A DNA stretch of 64,000 nt. Source: Lentisphaeria bacterium. Its GTDB lineage: Bacteria; Verrucomicrobiota; Lentisphaeria; Victivallales; Victivallaceae. Below are positions 49,084 through 59,930 of the stretch, piece by piece. The stretch covers positions 434,001-498,000 of the forward strand of contig CP091727.1 of the NCBI GenBank assembly GCA_022009855.1, written 5' to 3'. Made by a program: the position numbers and the translations under genes. A model generated the notes under the pieces. That model did not search any database. It had not been told where the DNA came from and saw only the letters and a program-made list of their open reading frames with translations. The first letter of the stretch is position 1; every line of letters begins with the position of its first letter.

Positions 49084-50171
49084 ATGAACGACCATCAGAA
49101 ACAGATCTACCGGTATCTGCTCGACCGGATTGCGGCGAACGAGATTTCCATCGGGGACAAACTCCCGACGGAAAATCAGCTGGCGGCGCAGTTTTCCACC
49201 GGGCGGCTCAACGCACACTACGCGGTCAAGGCACTCGAACGTGCGGGCATCCTCCGTTGCGACCGCCGCCGCGGCACCACTCTGCTGCGCTGTCCGCAGG
49301 AGTATGAGCTCGGTCAGCTTCTGCTGCCGGTCAGCCGCAAGGTGTGCGTGCTCAATCACAGTCAGCTCAACTACCGGAACATCCACTGGAACGACCGGAT
49401 TCTCATCCCGCTGCGCACCATGCTGGCACGGCACCGGATCGACTTCGAAGAGCGGCTGATCGACGACTCGATGACGCCGGAACACTACCAGCAGGTGCTG
49501 TTCGAACTCATCCGGCAGGGGTGCGGCGGACTGGTGGTCGTGCCGGGCGGCAACTGGGACCGGATTCTGGCGGACCGCCCGGAACTGCTGTTCCGTTTCC
49601 GCAACCACATCCACCTCTTCGACCGCGGGGGGATCATGCCGGACTGCTCCTGGTGCAATATCGTAGGCATCAACAACATCAGAGACGGCGCACTCGCTTT
49701 GGAAACCGCGATGAGCACTCACCCGTCGCGAATCGTCTTCTGCCTGCTCGGGGTAAAACACGCCCGGTTCCAGCTGGAGCGGTTCCGGGGCGTCGAGGAG
49801 AGCATGCCGCGCTACGGGCAGCAGGCGGTAAAGCTCATCACCTATCAGCCGGATATGAACGGACATTATTCACAGTTTGCGGAAGATTTCCGCCCCGATA
49901 CCGCCTTCATCGCCTGCAACGATCGCGCCGCCGTCCGGCTGATCGACACGGCAAGAGCCGCCGGCTATGAACCCGGACGCGATTACAAACTTATTTCGTT
50001 CGACGACGACCGGCGGTTCGCCGATTACCGTCTGACCACGCTTTCCCCAATCTGGAGCTGATCGCCCAGCTGCTCGCAGAGGAGCTCATCGCCGCCATCG
50101 ACGGTCGACACCCCGATTTCACCAGTACCCACCGGATCATCTCAAAAGTGATCCGCAGAGATACCATGTAA
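49084..50171 (+). CDS. GntR-type regulator with LacI-like sugar-sensing domain
   Basis: This has the AraR-like layout. The winged helix (YRYLLDRIAANEISIGDKLP, NQLAAQFSTGRLNAHYAVKA, LERAGILRCDRRRGTTLL) covers residues 1-75. The sensor domain follows, with VFELIRQGCGGLVVVPGG, DTAFIACNDRAAVRLIDTAR and YKLISFDDDRRFADYRLTTL. One C lost at 50045-50048 cuts off the last 40 residues in the raw frame; corrected, it ends SKVIRRDTM and has about 363 residues. It probably responds to a sugar released by the enzymes on either side. Confidence 0.85.
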
Positions 50172-50206
50172 AACCAGAAACCGAATGATGTGAGGACCCC
50201 GTTATC

Positions 50207-52352
50207 ATGATCCATGACACCTTTACGCTCGAATTTCCCCTGCTCCGCCAGCACACCGGCCTGCCGATCGGCAACGGCAGTCTCGGCATTCTGCTCTGGG
50301 GAAGCGGCAGAGAGCTTCAACTGACCGCCGCCCTGGAAGGGTGCTGGGACCATCGCTTTTCCGAAAAAATTCCGGCAGCCGATTCCCTACGACGACCTCA
50401 TCGCCGCCTGGACCCCGGAATCCGTCGAGGAAGTCAACCTCCTGCTGCGGGGACACTGCGGCGCAGCCCTGCCCCGACGTCCGGGTTCCCGCTACTGGAG
50501 CAGCACCCGGGTCGGCGGCGGTACCTTCACCCCTTCGGCTCGCCGCCGAACTCAAACAGCTCCAGCTGGAGTACGCCACCGGTACCGTCACAGTCGAGAC
50601 CGCCGCCGGCAACATCACTCTGGAACTCGATCTCGCCACCGATCAACTCTCCATCGCCGATCCGGCCGAACTCATCACCGCCGTCGAGCCGCACCCGATG
50701 TGGGAGAAACTGCATGATTTCTTCGAAGAGGGCGGGTTCCAGGCGCCGGAACGGTTCGAAGGCGGCTGGTTTCAACCCTGCCCGGACGATCCCGGCTGCT
50801 GGATGCGGCTCGGTAAAGTTCCGGGCGGTCGGCGCCTCGCCGCCGCACTGCGATGCGACAGCCGCGCGCCCGAATTTCCGGAACCCGACCCGGAGGCGGC
50901 ACACGCCTGGTGGAACCGTTACTGGCAGCAGGTTCCGCAGCTGAAACTGCCGGATGAGACGCTCAACCGTTTCTTCCGGCTCGCCCTCTACAAATTCGCC
51001 GCGTCGACCATGCCCGGCAAGACACCCTGCTCTCTGCAGGGCCCCTGGCAGGAGGACTACCAGTCGCCGCGCTGGAGCAACGACTACCACTTCAACGTCA
51101 ACGTTCAGCAGGTCTACACGCTGGCCCTGCCGACCGGACGCTTCGAACATATGCTGCCGCTCTTCGACATGCTCGAATCCGAGGCCGCGCAGCGGACCAT
51201 GCGCGAAAATGCCCGCTTTCTCTTCGGCATCGAAGACGGTCTGTTGCTCACTCACGCGGTAGATGACCGCTGCATGCAGGTCGGCGGCTGCGCCGCAGGT
51301 TCGATGCTCGACTTCGTCTGTGGCGGCTGGATGGCGATGCTCTACTGGCTCTACTATCGCTACACCGGCGACCGGGAGTTTCTCCGCCACCGCGCCATGC
51401 CCTTCATGCGGGGGTGATGAACGTCTTCCGCGCGGCGATGCGCGAGGATTCCGACGGGAAGCTGATGATTCCGCTGGCCATCTCCGCCGAATACGGCTGC
51501 ACCTTCCCGGTCATCCGCAACGGGAAACCTTGCCATCAGAACGCCGGGAAGAACCCTTCGAACCAGCTCACCTGCTGTCACGCGCTGGCCAACGCCCTGA
51601 TCGCCGCCGCCGCCGAACTCGGCGAAGAGGCAGACCCCGCCTGGCGGGAGATCAAACGGCGTCTGCCCCGCTTCTCCACCATCAACGGCCGCGTCGCCAT
51701 CTGGGAGGGACAGGATCTCGACGTCTGCCACCGACATCACTCCCATCTCTCGATGATCTATCCCTTCGACCTCACTGCGGAACTCACTTCGGAAGAGAGC
51801 GAAGAGGTCGATCAGGCGGTCGAACACTGGATCTGGCGCGGAGCGGGGCAATGGAGCGAATGGTGCTACCCGTGGGCGATGATCCTGCAGAGCCGCTGGG
51901 GAATGCGGGAGGCGCCCTCGGTCCTTCTCGAAGTGTGGAAGCGGCTCTTCCTCAACGAGAGCCTGGCGACGGTCTATCTGCCGAAGTTTCGCGGAATCTC
52001 CTCGCACCGCCGGGCGGACGCCCTCAAGCCGAAGGAGACCAACGAGGTGATGCAGCTGGACGGCACGATGGCGGCTGCGACCGCGCTGCTGGAGCTGACC
52101 ATCCACGAACGCGGCGGCGTGATCGAACTCTTTCCGGGAATTCCGGAGATCTGGCCGGACGTCGAATTCGTCGGTGTGCACCTGCCCGGCGGCCTGGTGG
52201 CGAGCGGGGTGCGCCGGAACGGCAGTCTGCGCAGTTTCCGGCTGCAATCGATTGCGGAGCGACGTGTCCGCCTCCGCTTCCGCCCCGACGGGGAGGTCGA
52301 AGAGTTCCTCTTGTCGCCGGAAAATCCGCTGACCATGGAATTCCGGGATTGA
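50207..52352 (+). CDS. GH95-like glycosidase, cytosolic
   Basis: The protein has about 715 residues and no signal peptide. The GH95 hallmarks match those at 32255-34392: GLPIGNGSLGILLWGSGREL, SLQGPWQEDYQSPRWSNDYH followed by FNVNVQQVY with the Asn pair, an acid Glu in AISAEYGCTF, VCHRHHSHLSMIYPF and the Asp in VMQLDGTMA. Breaks: one A too many at 50364-50369, one C too many at 50530-50533, one G lost at 51410-51414. It starts 36 bases after the regulator on the same strand. The NYWP segment of typical GH95 enzymes is changed, so the sugar specificity may differ from fucose. Confidence 0.8.
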
Positions 52353-52433
52353 AAAGCGGGAAATCCGCATTACATTATTTTCAAAGCTCGAAAACAACCG
52401 GTCGGCCTCAGAGCCGCCAGAAAGAGGGTTTTG

Positions 52434-53679
52434 ATGATGAGTTACGCAATCACCCGGCAAATCCGCCCGGAAGTGGAAAGAGAAACTCTCTGCCTCGCAA
52501 TCGCAGGCGACACCTGCCCGCGCGGCACAGCTGCGCCGGAGATCTCCGCAGGTCGTTCCGGAAAAATTCTTGAACAGGTCAAACCGTTTCTCGACGGCGC
52601 CGATCTGCGGCTGGTGCAGTGGGAGACCCCGGTCACCGACTCCGATACGCCGATCATCAAATCCGGGCCGAACATCCGCTGTGCGCCGGATTCGGTGAAG
52701 TTGCTCCAGGCGGGCAGGTTCGATATCGCCCTGCTCGCCAACAACCACATCGGCGACTACGGCCCGGAAGCGGTCCTTGAAACACTCGAACGCCTCCACG
52801 CCGCCGGGCTCCAGACCGTCGGTGCAGGCGGAAACCTCGCGGAAGCACGCCATCCGCTCCGACTTGAAAAAAACGGAATTTCCCTGAGTATCATCAACAT
52901 CGCGGAGCATGAATTCGGAACCGCGACACCTGATACTCCCGGCTCCAATCCGCTCGACGTCGCTCCCATTCTGCTGCAGATCGCCCGCGAGCGCCGCGCC
53001 GGCAGCATCGTGCTGGTGGTAAGTCACGGCGGCAACGAATTCAATCCAGTCCCGTCGCCCCGCATGGTTGGGAACTGCCGCGCCTTCGTCGAGGCGGGCG
53101 CGTCGGCGGTGGTCAACATTCACACCCACTGCCCACAGGGGATGGAGGTCTATCAGGGGGCTCCGATCGTCTACAGCACCGGGAACTTCTTCTTCCCGAT
53201 GCGGGAACAGCAGCCGTTCGATCCGGACAACCTCTGGTACACCGGCTATGTGCCGCGTTTCACCTTCGACCGCAACGGAGCGGTCGCCGTGGAGATTCTG
53301 CCCTGTCGTTTCCTCGAATCGCCGTGGCGGGTTGAACCGCTCGACGAAAAAAGCGGTCCGGCGTTTCGGCGAATACTTCGACACCCTGAGCGATCTCATT
53401 GCGGAAACCCGATCCTGCTTTGAGGCGTGGTGCACCATCGTCGGGGGGTGGAATTTCGAAAGCATCCGGCGGGCGACGGAAGGGGCTCCGTTCGCCGATC
53501 CCGGAGCAGTCGAGGTGCGCAAACAGATTCTGCCGCTGCGCAACCTTTTCACCTGCGAAGCGCACAAGGAGATGATGGACACCTACCTGCGGCTGATCGA
53601 AACCGGCCGCCTCTCCGCCGCAGCGGAGAAAGTGGCGCTGCTCAAGCAGCTCCAGCATCCCGGTCTCTATACGGAATAA
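52434..53679 (+). CDS. CapA family protein (metallophosphatase-like)
   Basis: The protein has about 415 residues and no signal peptide. CapA/PgsA-type phosphoesterase motifs are LAIAGDTCPRG, DLRLVQWETPVTDSDTPI, ALLANNHIGDYGPEAVLETL, LVVSHGGNEF and NIHTHCPQGMEVYQGAPIVY with STGNFFF. These supply the metal ligands Asp, Asn and His. One A too many at 53347-53352 hides the C-terminal 100 residues. CapA relatives are tied to poly-gamma-glutamate capsule; many others are found with sugar genes and have unknown roles. It lies 81 bases after the GH95-like gene. Confidence 0.8.
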
Positions 53680-53694
53680 TCACCAAACCCGATC

Positions 53695-53729
53695 GGACGG
53701 GACAGCCCGGGAACCGGGTTGTTCCGTCC
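53695..53729 (+). terminator. Probable terminator after the CapA gene
   Basis: Two 16-base arms (53695-53710 and 53714-53729) pair with two G-T pairs and a three-base loop. A T-rich stretch, TTCGTTTC, follows. Confidence 0.65.
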
Positions 53730-53761
53730 TTCGTTTCATCATTCGAAAGAGGAAAGCATCC

Positions 53762-54379
53762 ATGGACTGGCTGAAGGTACTGGAAAACTCCGTCTATCTG
53801 CTCGCTCTGCTCAATCCGCCGAGCAAGATTCTCTTTCTCTCCACCTACGAACCGGAACTTGAAATGCGCCAGATCAGGGAACTCTCCTGGAAGTCCTCCC
53901 TCGCGGCGCTGCTGATGCTGATCTCCTTCGCCATCGTCGGGCAGTTCGTGCTAGAACAGATCTTCCGGATCAGTCTTTACTCGCTCAAAATCACCGGTGG
54001 ACTGGTGATCTTCTTCATCGGCTGGATGGCGGTCCGGGAGGGAAAATTCTTCCAGAAACGGGAAAATGAACTGCGGAACGACTTCACCGAACTTTCGATC
54101 GTACCGCTGGCCGCGCCGCTGATCGCCGGGCCCGGCACGATCACCATCGCGATCTCGTTCTCGGCGCAGTACGGCCACCTCTCGTGCATCACCTCGCTGG
54201 TGCTGGCGATCTTCGCCAACTTCGTGCTGATGCTCTTTTCCCGCCCGTTCAGCCGGCTCTTCCAGAAACTCCACCTGGTCGGGCCGCTGATCCGGATCAC
54301 CGGGCTGATCGTCTCGGCGGTGGCGGTTCAGATGATCCTCGACGGAGCCGGAGAGTGGCTCGCCGGGCGCATCGGGTAA
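53762..54379 (+). CDS. MarC family integral membrane protein
   Basis: This is an intact 205-residue protein with six hydrophobic helices. MarC-family features are SVYLLALLNPPSKILFLSTY near the N-terminus, LKITGGLVIFFIGWMAVREG, SIVPLAAPLIAGPGTITIAI and RITGLIVSAVAVQMILDG at the end. The family has no settled function; a link to multiple antibiotic resistance was withdrawn for E. coli MarC. AAGAGGAAAG precedes the ATG. It follows the terminator, so it is likely its own transcript. Confidence 0.88.
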   Translation: MDWLKVLENSVYLLALLNPPSKILFLSTYEPELEMRQIRELSWKSSLAALLMLISFAIVGQFVLEQIFRISLYSLKITGGLVIFFIGWMAVREGKFFQKRENELRNDFTELSIVPLAAPLIAGPGTITIAISFSAQYGHLSCITSLVLAIFANFVLMLFSRPFSRLFQKLHLVGPLIRITGLIVSAVAVQMILDGAGEWLAGRIG

Positions 54380-54510
54380 AATCCTTTCCCGTCCCCCCCC
54401 TGCCTGTCCGGCCAGCGGGGCACCTCCGGCGTTTTCCGTGCGACTCATGTCGTTCCTGAACCCGCTTGCTTTCCCGCGTGACAGAAAAATATATTTTTTA
54501 ATTTTCCATC

Positions 54511-54539
54511 TTGACTTTTCTTGTTTCCTGTATCATAAT
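54511..54539 (+). promoter_or_regulatory. Promoter of the cassette D regulator
   Basis: TTGACT (54511-54516) and CATAAT (54534-54539) with a 17-base spacer sit in an AT-rich stretch 40 bases before the LacI-type gene at 54581. Confidence 0.6.
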
Positions 54540-54580
54540 ATAAGCAAAGAAACTAAACGCTAAGTTAATATGGTTTTGCG

Positions 54581-55703
54581 ATGCGTCAGGTGAAGTTGCA
54601 GGACATAGCAGGCCGAGCGGGAGTTTCCGCGGTCACCGTTTCCAAAGTGCTCAATCCCAACAGCACCGGAAACAATACAAAGGTGAGCGAGGAGACGGCA
54701 AAACGGATCCTGGCGATTGCCCGAGAGCTGGACTATCACCCCAATCTGGCGGCACGCCGTCTTGCAGGAGGCAGCAGCCGGCTGCTCGGCCTGCTCCTTT
54801 ACACGCAAAGCTCCCCCGATGGAGTTTGCCCGCGTCGCTTACATGGAAAAAGCCGCCGCCCGACGAGGATATCGCGTCCTGATCAGCCAGTGCGACGGAA
54901 CGCAGGAGAACATCCGCTTCTGTCTGGACAACTTCGCTTCCCACGGTCTGGATGGGGCCATTCTGCTCTCGAACTCCTTCCCCAACCTCAACGCGTGGAT
55001 CGTCGAATACGCAAAACAATTGCAGCACGTCGTCTACTACGACCGCCCGCTCCATGACGACGGCTCCTGTGATTACGTGGAAGTGGATCTGGCCGCCGGA
55101 CTCCGGCAGCTGGTGGACCATCTGGTCGAAACGGGACGCCGGAGAATTGCCTATTTCCTCCCCTATTCCGGCTTCCCGTGCGGGAAATACCCTTCCATGC
55201 TCGCCCGGGAATCCGGATTCACCCGGGGATGGCGGCGCACGGCCTGCCTTTCGATCCGGAATTCACAACCCGGTTTCAGTTCGACATCCTCCCCGGTCAG
55301 CCGGAACTGGTCAAACGCCTCATGAAATTCATCCGCGCGGAACGACCGGATGCCATCATCGCCCGGAATGACATTTTTCGCCATGGTGGTTCTCCGTGCA
55401 CTCCACGAACTTGGCATTCGCTGTCCGGATGACATCGCGCTGGCCGGTTATGACAACTTTGAATTCACCGAAAGTCTGATTCCCTCCCTGACCACCGTCG
55501 ACAACCGCCTGCCGGAAGTTTCGGAGTGCGCCGTCGACATCCTGATCCACCGGATCGAAAACAAAGGTCCGGCTTCCCGGTGCGCCCGGCTGTTCACGCC
55601 CCGGCTGATTGTCCGAGAGTCCACCGCCGCAGTGCGGTCGGGATCTTCCGCTGTTCGTGACGACTGTAAACAGGAGGTTTCCACGCCCTTTTCGGTTCTC
55701 TGA
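54581..55703 (+). CDS. LacI family transcriptional regulator (cassette D)
   Basis: The N-terminal LacI helix-turn-helix is complete: VKLQDIAGRAGVSAVTVSKV followed by the hinge PNLAARRLAGGSSRLLGLLL. The sensor domain shows MEKAAARRGYRVLISQCDGT, LDGAILLSNSFPNLNAWIVE, AIIARNDIFAMVVLRAL and DIALAGYDNFEFTESLIPSL. Breaks: one C too many at 54813-54817, one G lost at 55225-55228, one T too many at 55374-55378. Corrected length is about 373 residues. It probably represses the pseudopilin/Asp-box genes downstream until a sugar binds. Confidence 0.88.
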
Positions 55704-55752
55704 TTCCAGGCATCCATGTCCTTTGAATAATCAGGTAAAAAGGAGTTCAGAA

Positions 55753-56637
55753 GTGAGTATGAAGAAAATCAATCGCATTCTCAACCTCGCAGGAGCCTGC
55801 TCATGTGAACGGAAGGACGAGTCCCCCCCCGGCCGAACGGCTCGGAACAAAAGCGCAATTACTTTACTCTTATAGAGTTACTTGTAGTTATTGCAATCAT
55901 CGCAATCCTGGCGGCGATCCTGCTGCCTTCGCTGCAGAAAGCACGGGAGAAGGGACAGGCCTTGAAATGCCTTTCCAACTACACACAGTATGGCAAGGCA
56001 AGCAGCATGTACAGCTCGGATAACGCGGGATGGCTCACACCGCGCAACAACGCCGCCCGAACCGACGGCTGGAGCTTCTCGACGCGAATCTGGCTCAAGG
56101 GAGAAAACACGCCGCCGACCGGAACCGGTTCCAACGCCGCCGGCATGCTCCCGCCGTATCTCGGCATTCACAGCAAAGCTCCGCTGAGCGGGATGTACAA
56201 GTTGAGCAATCAGATCTACACCCATCCCTTCCTCTGCCCCTCCCGCGGCGGCAGGCAAGGCCGCCTATATCAACAGCCAGAGCGGCGCGGTCAATGTTTT
56301 CGGGGCCGGCCTGAATGCGCAACTGGAAACCGGGATCAAATTGAGTCAGGTTCTGAAACCCTCCCGGACCATGTACTGCACGGAAACAGGTCTCGCCGGA
56401 GAGAGCGGCGGAACCAGCATGGCAAACTGCAACTGGCCGGCAAGTGACGGCAACAGCATAGCCCTCAACCATTCCAACCACGCATCGGTCGCCTTCATCG
56501 ACGGACATTGCAGGCAGATGGCATTCGGAGAAATTCCGTTCGCCAGCGTCCACGGGGTTGACCGTTCCGGTTTTTACCGGAAGACGTTCTGGTATCCCAA
56601 AAGCAAACCCGGTTATCCGGCCGATGACAACTGGTGA
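55753..56637 (+). CDS. Pseudopilin-like protein with H-x9-DG motif (cassette D)
   Basis: Reading starts at a GTG (55753) with AAGGAG 8 bases upstream; an ATG 6 bases later is the alternative. A leader of 37 or so residues (MSMKKINRILNLAGACSCER onward) precedes FTLIELLVVIAIIAILAAIL, with Tyr before the Phe. LKCLSNYTQYGKASSMYSSD follows, and the C-terminal NHSNHASVAFIDGHC gives H-x9-DG. Breaks: the run of eight C at 55823-55830 and one C too many at 56237-56240. Corrected length is about 295 residues. Confidence 0.8.
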
Positions 56638-56816
56638 AACAGATTCAGCGTCCCTGAAATCCTGTTTCATTCCCGGCAGCGGTGCCAATGTCACGAAACA
56701 TGAAGGATTCTCCGGTACCGGTCTCTGTACCGAAGACCGGCATTGCAGGAAAAGGAAGCACTTTCTGCAAATATTTTCGGTAATGAACTCACAACTTCCT
56801 CGGAAAGGATGGATTC

Positions 56817-59123
56817 ATGAAATCTGGCATATTTTTTCTCCATGGCGGCAGCGGTGTTGTTTTGTTCTCTCTGCGGCAGAGCGGAGGACGGCATTCGCCT
56901 GCTGGGACCGGGGGTCGGCGGAGCATGTTACGCGCTGGCAATCGATCCGGCAAACCCGCAGACGATCATCGGCGGACTGGACATGGGGTTCGCCTTCCGT
57001 ACCGCGGACGGAGGCAGAAGCTGGCAGGTTCTCGGCGGCGACGGCATCAATCCCGGTTACCGCGGCTGTTTTCAGGCGGCCTTCGCGCCGGACAATCCTT
57101 CCGTGGCGTGGATCGTCAGCGAGCACGGAGCGTACCGTTCGGAGGACAACGGGAAAACCTTCCGTCGCATGACGAGAGCCATCGGGGGAACGCCCGGCCA
57201 CTGGCAGGGGATCGCATTCGATCCTGACGACAGCCGGACCGTCTATCTGTATCAGGGGGAGCAAAGCCCGCCAGCGCCCGGGAACATGGAGCACCGGGCG
57301 GATCTTCCGCACCCGTGACGATGGGGAATCTTGGGAGGAACTGCCCTCCCCCACCCGGAATCAGCCGAGTACCGGATTCAAGGGAATAGTGATCGATCCC
57401 GCCTCTCCTCTCCGGCAGCGACAGCTCCTCGCCGTCGCGGATGATGCACTCTATCTCAGCCGGGATGACGGGAAGAGCTGGACCGAAGTGACGAAAAATC
57501 TTTCGCTTCCCCGGAGCGGTGTTCGGCAGCGTCGATCTGGCCCGCCTCCCCGGCAACCGGAGCCGCCTGCTCCTAACCGTGACACCGTGGAAAGGCACCG
57601 ACGGAAAAATCTACGGCGGCCTCTTCTGCAGTATGGATTTCGGAAAAACTTTCCGGCAATCCGGCGAAGGACTGCCCCTTCTGCCCGCCTCCAGAAATGC
57701 ATTGATCGTCCGCTCCTGCCGCGCAAAGCCGGAACGCTGTTACCTCGGGATGCTGCATCCTGCCGCGATTTTCCGCAGCGACGACGGCGGAGAAAGCTGG
57801 CGCCAAGTCACCTCTCCCGGCTCCAGGACGCAGAAATTCGTCAATCCGGATGGGTCGTACCGCTTTTTCAACCTCAACACGGGCAAAGGCAATTACCTTC
57901 ACTCCTTCCTGTGGAAAATCGACTCGCTGATCGAACTCGCCGTTGCCGCGTCCGATCCGGACACCGTCATCTACAGCGACAACTGCGGCTACACCATGAG
58001 TTGCGACGGCGGGAAAACCTGGCGGGACATCACCTTCAACTACGGGGAACCGTTCCAGCCGGAACTCTTCGGCAAGATCAACCCGGTCCGTTTCACCCAC
58101 CGGATCAGCAGCCGCAACATCCATCTGCTCTGCTGCACCGTCATGCAGCGCGACCCCTTCGAGCCCGACACCCTCTACGGCGGATATCTCGACCACGGAA
58201 TCATGATCTCCCGCGACAACGGGAAGAGCTGGGAATCGCCGATCCGGGGGTTGAAGACCCTCGATGACGTGGGATGGGGGTGGTGTCACTCCATCACCGT
58301 CGATCCGCAGGTCAGGGGGCGCCTCTACGCCACATTCGGCAGAGACCGCATGTACCGTTCGGATGATTCCGGCCGAAGCTGGCAGGAAATCGGTCCGCCG
58401 CAGGCGATCGGCCCCCGGAAGAAGAAAAGAGTCTGCTCCGGAATTGTGATCGATTTCAGTACCCCGCCGGGAAACCGCACCCTCTACGCCACGGCGGACA
58501 ACGGCCTCTACAAAAGCGTCGACGGCGGGAAACACTGGCAGCGGAAGGTCCGGGGATTGGGAGAGAATCCGGCCATCAACCAGCTCGTATCGGCAAACGG
58601 AATCCTGCTGGCCGGATCAGGAATCGAACAGGTCGGCGATAAACCGGTCCGGAACCACGGGTTGTACCGTTCCGTGGACGGTGCGGAGAGCTGGCAGGCT
58701 GTGGACGAATTCGCCGGGCGGCCGGTCACCGACATCGCCGTCTGCGAAGGGCATCCCGAACACATCTACGTGGTATCCCAGGAAAAACGCGGCTTCTGGA
58801 GCAACGGGGTCATTCACCACAGCGCCGATGGCGGGATAACCTGGCGGAAGATCGCCTCCGGGAAGCTGTACCGCCGGATCGCGGTCAATCCGCGGAATCC
58901 GGCACGGCTCTACACCGCCAGCTCCTCCATCGACCTCAACCGGCAGACTCCGGCCTGGATCACCAGTTCCGACGGGGGCCGGAGCTGGCGGGAAATCGCG
59001 CCGGAACAGGTGAAGGGCGGTTTCGTCTACAACATCCTGATCGACTCCCGGGATCCGCAGCTCATCCGTTTTCACGAACCCTTCGCCGTCTGTGAAGTTC
59101 ACGATCCGGAGGCGGAAAAATGA
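56817..59123 (+). CDS. Secreted Asp-box (BNR) beta-propeller protein
   Basis: The protein has about 768 residues. The signal peptide is MKSGIFFSMAAAVLFCSLCG once one T is removed at 56832-56837. Thirteen Asp-box motifs (S/T-x-D-x-G-x-S/T-W/F) are visible, for example TADGGRSW, SRDDGKSW, SDDSGRSW and SSDGGRSW; two are degenerate. This number suits the two seven-bladed propellers of GH74 or sortilin/VPS10-like proteins. Other breaks lie at 57280-57282 and 57509-57512. A catalytic Asp pair of GH74 could not be fixed. GAAAGG precedes the ATG. Its TGA overlaps the next ATG. Confidence 0.75.
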
Positions 59124-59918
59124 ACAGCACGTGGAACGTTCTCTCTGCCGCGGCCGTTCTGCTGCTGACAGCCGGCTGTGCCGTCGACCCGTTCGGACTG
59201 GAGACCGAACGGCGGACGATCACAGTCCAGCCGGTCCGAAACCCGATCGTCATCGACGGGGAGGTTTCGTCCGGAGAATGGGGCCATGCCGAATTCCATT
59301 CTCTCACGGATGCTGATCCGATTCCGGAAGAGCTGCCGCCGAAGGTCCGTGCCGCGCTGCGCGGGACACCGGTCGAATCCAGCCGGGTTGCTCTGCTTCA
59401 CGATGCGGAAAACCTCTACATCGCAGGAGTCTTTCAGGATCGTGACGTGGTCCAGTTCGCCGTGGAGGATCAGGAGATGCATTTCCGCACCGGCGACACG
59501 CTGGAACTTTTTCTGAAACCGGCCGACCTTTTCTGCTATTATGAATTCTATTTCACCCCCAACAACTTCCGAACCTCGCTGTTCTACGTCAGCAAGTACT
59601 ATCCGGGAGCGGTCCGGAAAGAACTTTTCCTTTCCGGAATCCGATGCGCGGCAAAGGTGAACGGCACGCTGAACGTGTGGCGGGACATCGACCGGGGCTG
59701 GAGTGTGGAAGGCGCCATCCCCCTCAAGGATCTGGAGCGGCAGTTCGGCCGGCCTTTTGATCCCGGAACCGAATGGCATGCTCTGCTGGTTCGCTACAAC
59801 TACGGCTACAGCTTTCCCCGGCGCCAGCGGACCTGCGCCCCCCATGCCGTCCAATGAGTTCCACGACCATTGCTACTGGGGAAAACTGCGCATCATTCCC
59901 GATTCCGACAACCATTGA
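59120..59918 (+). CDS. CBM9-like lipoprotein
   Basis: The protein has about 265 residues. The signal peptide ends in lipobox LTAGC (MNSTWNVLSAAAVLLLTAGC). The mature domain is of the carbohydrate-binding module 9 / DOMON type: PIVIDGEVSSGEWGHAEF, RVALLHDAENLYIAGVFQDR, GDTLELFLKPAD and RGWSVEGAIPLKDLERQF. One C too many at 59838-59843 hides the true end, PSNEFHDHCYWGKLRIIPDS. ATGA overlap with the previous gene shows translational coupling. It would anchor glycan binding at the cell surface. Confidence 0.75.
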
Positions 59919-59930
59919 GGAGAAAATCGT

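Noticed and set aside
51360..53582. A 740-codon open frame on the minus strand
   Set aside because: Antisense to the GH95-like and CapA genes, which both show clear catalytic motifs. It is composed of charged low-complexity residues without any recognisable domain.
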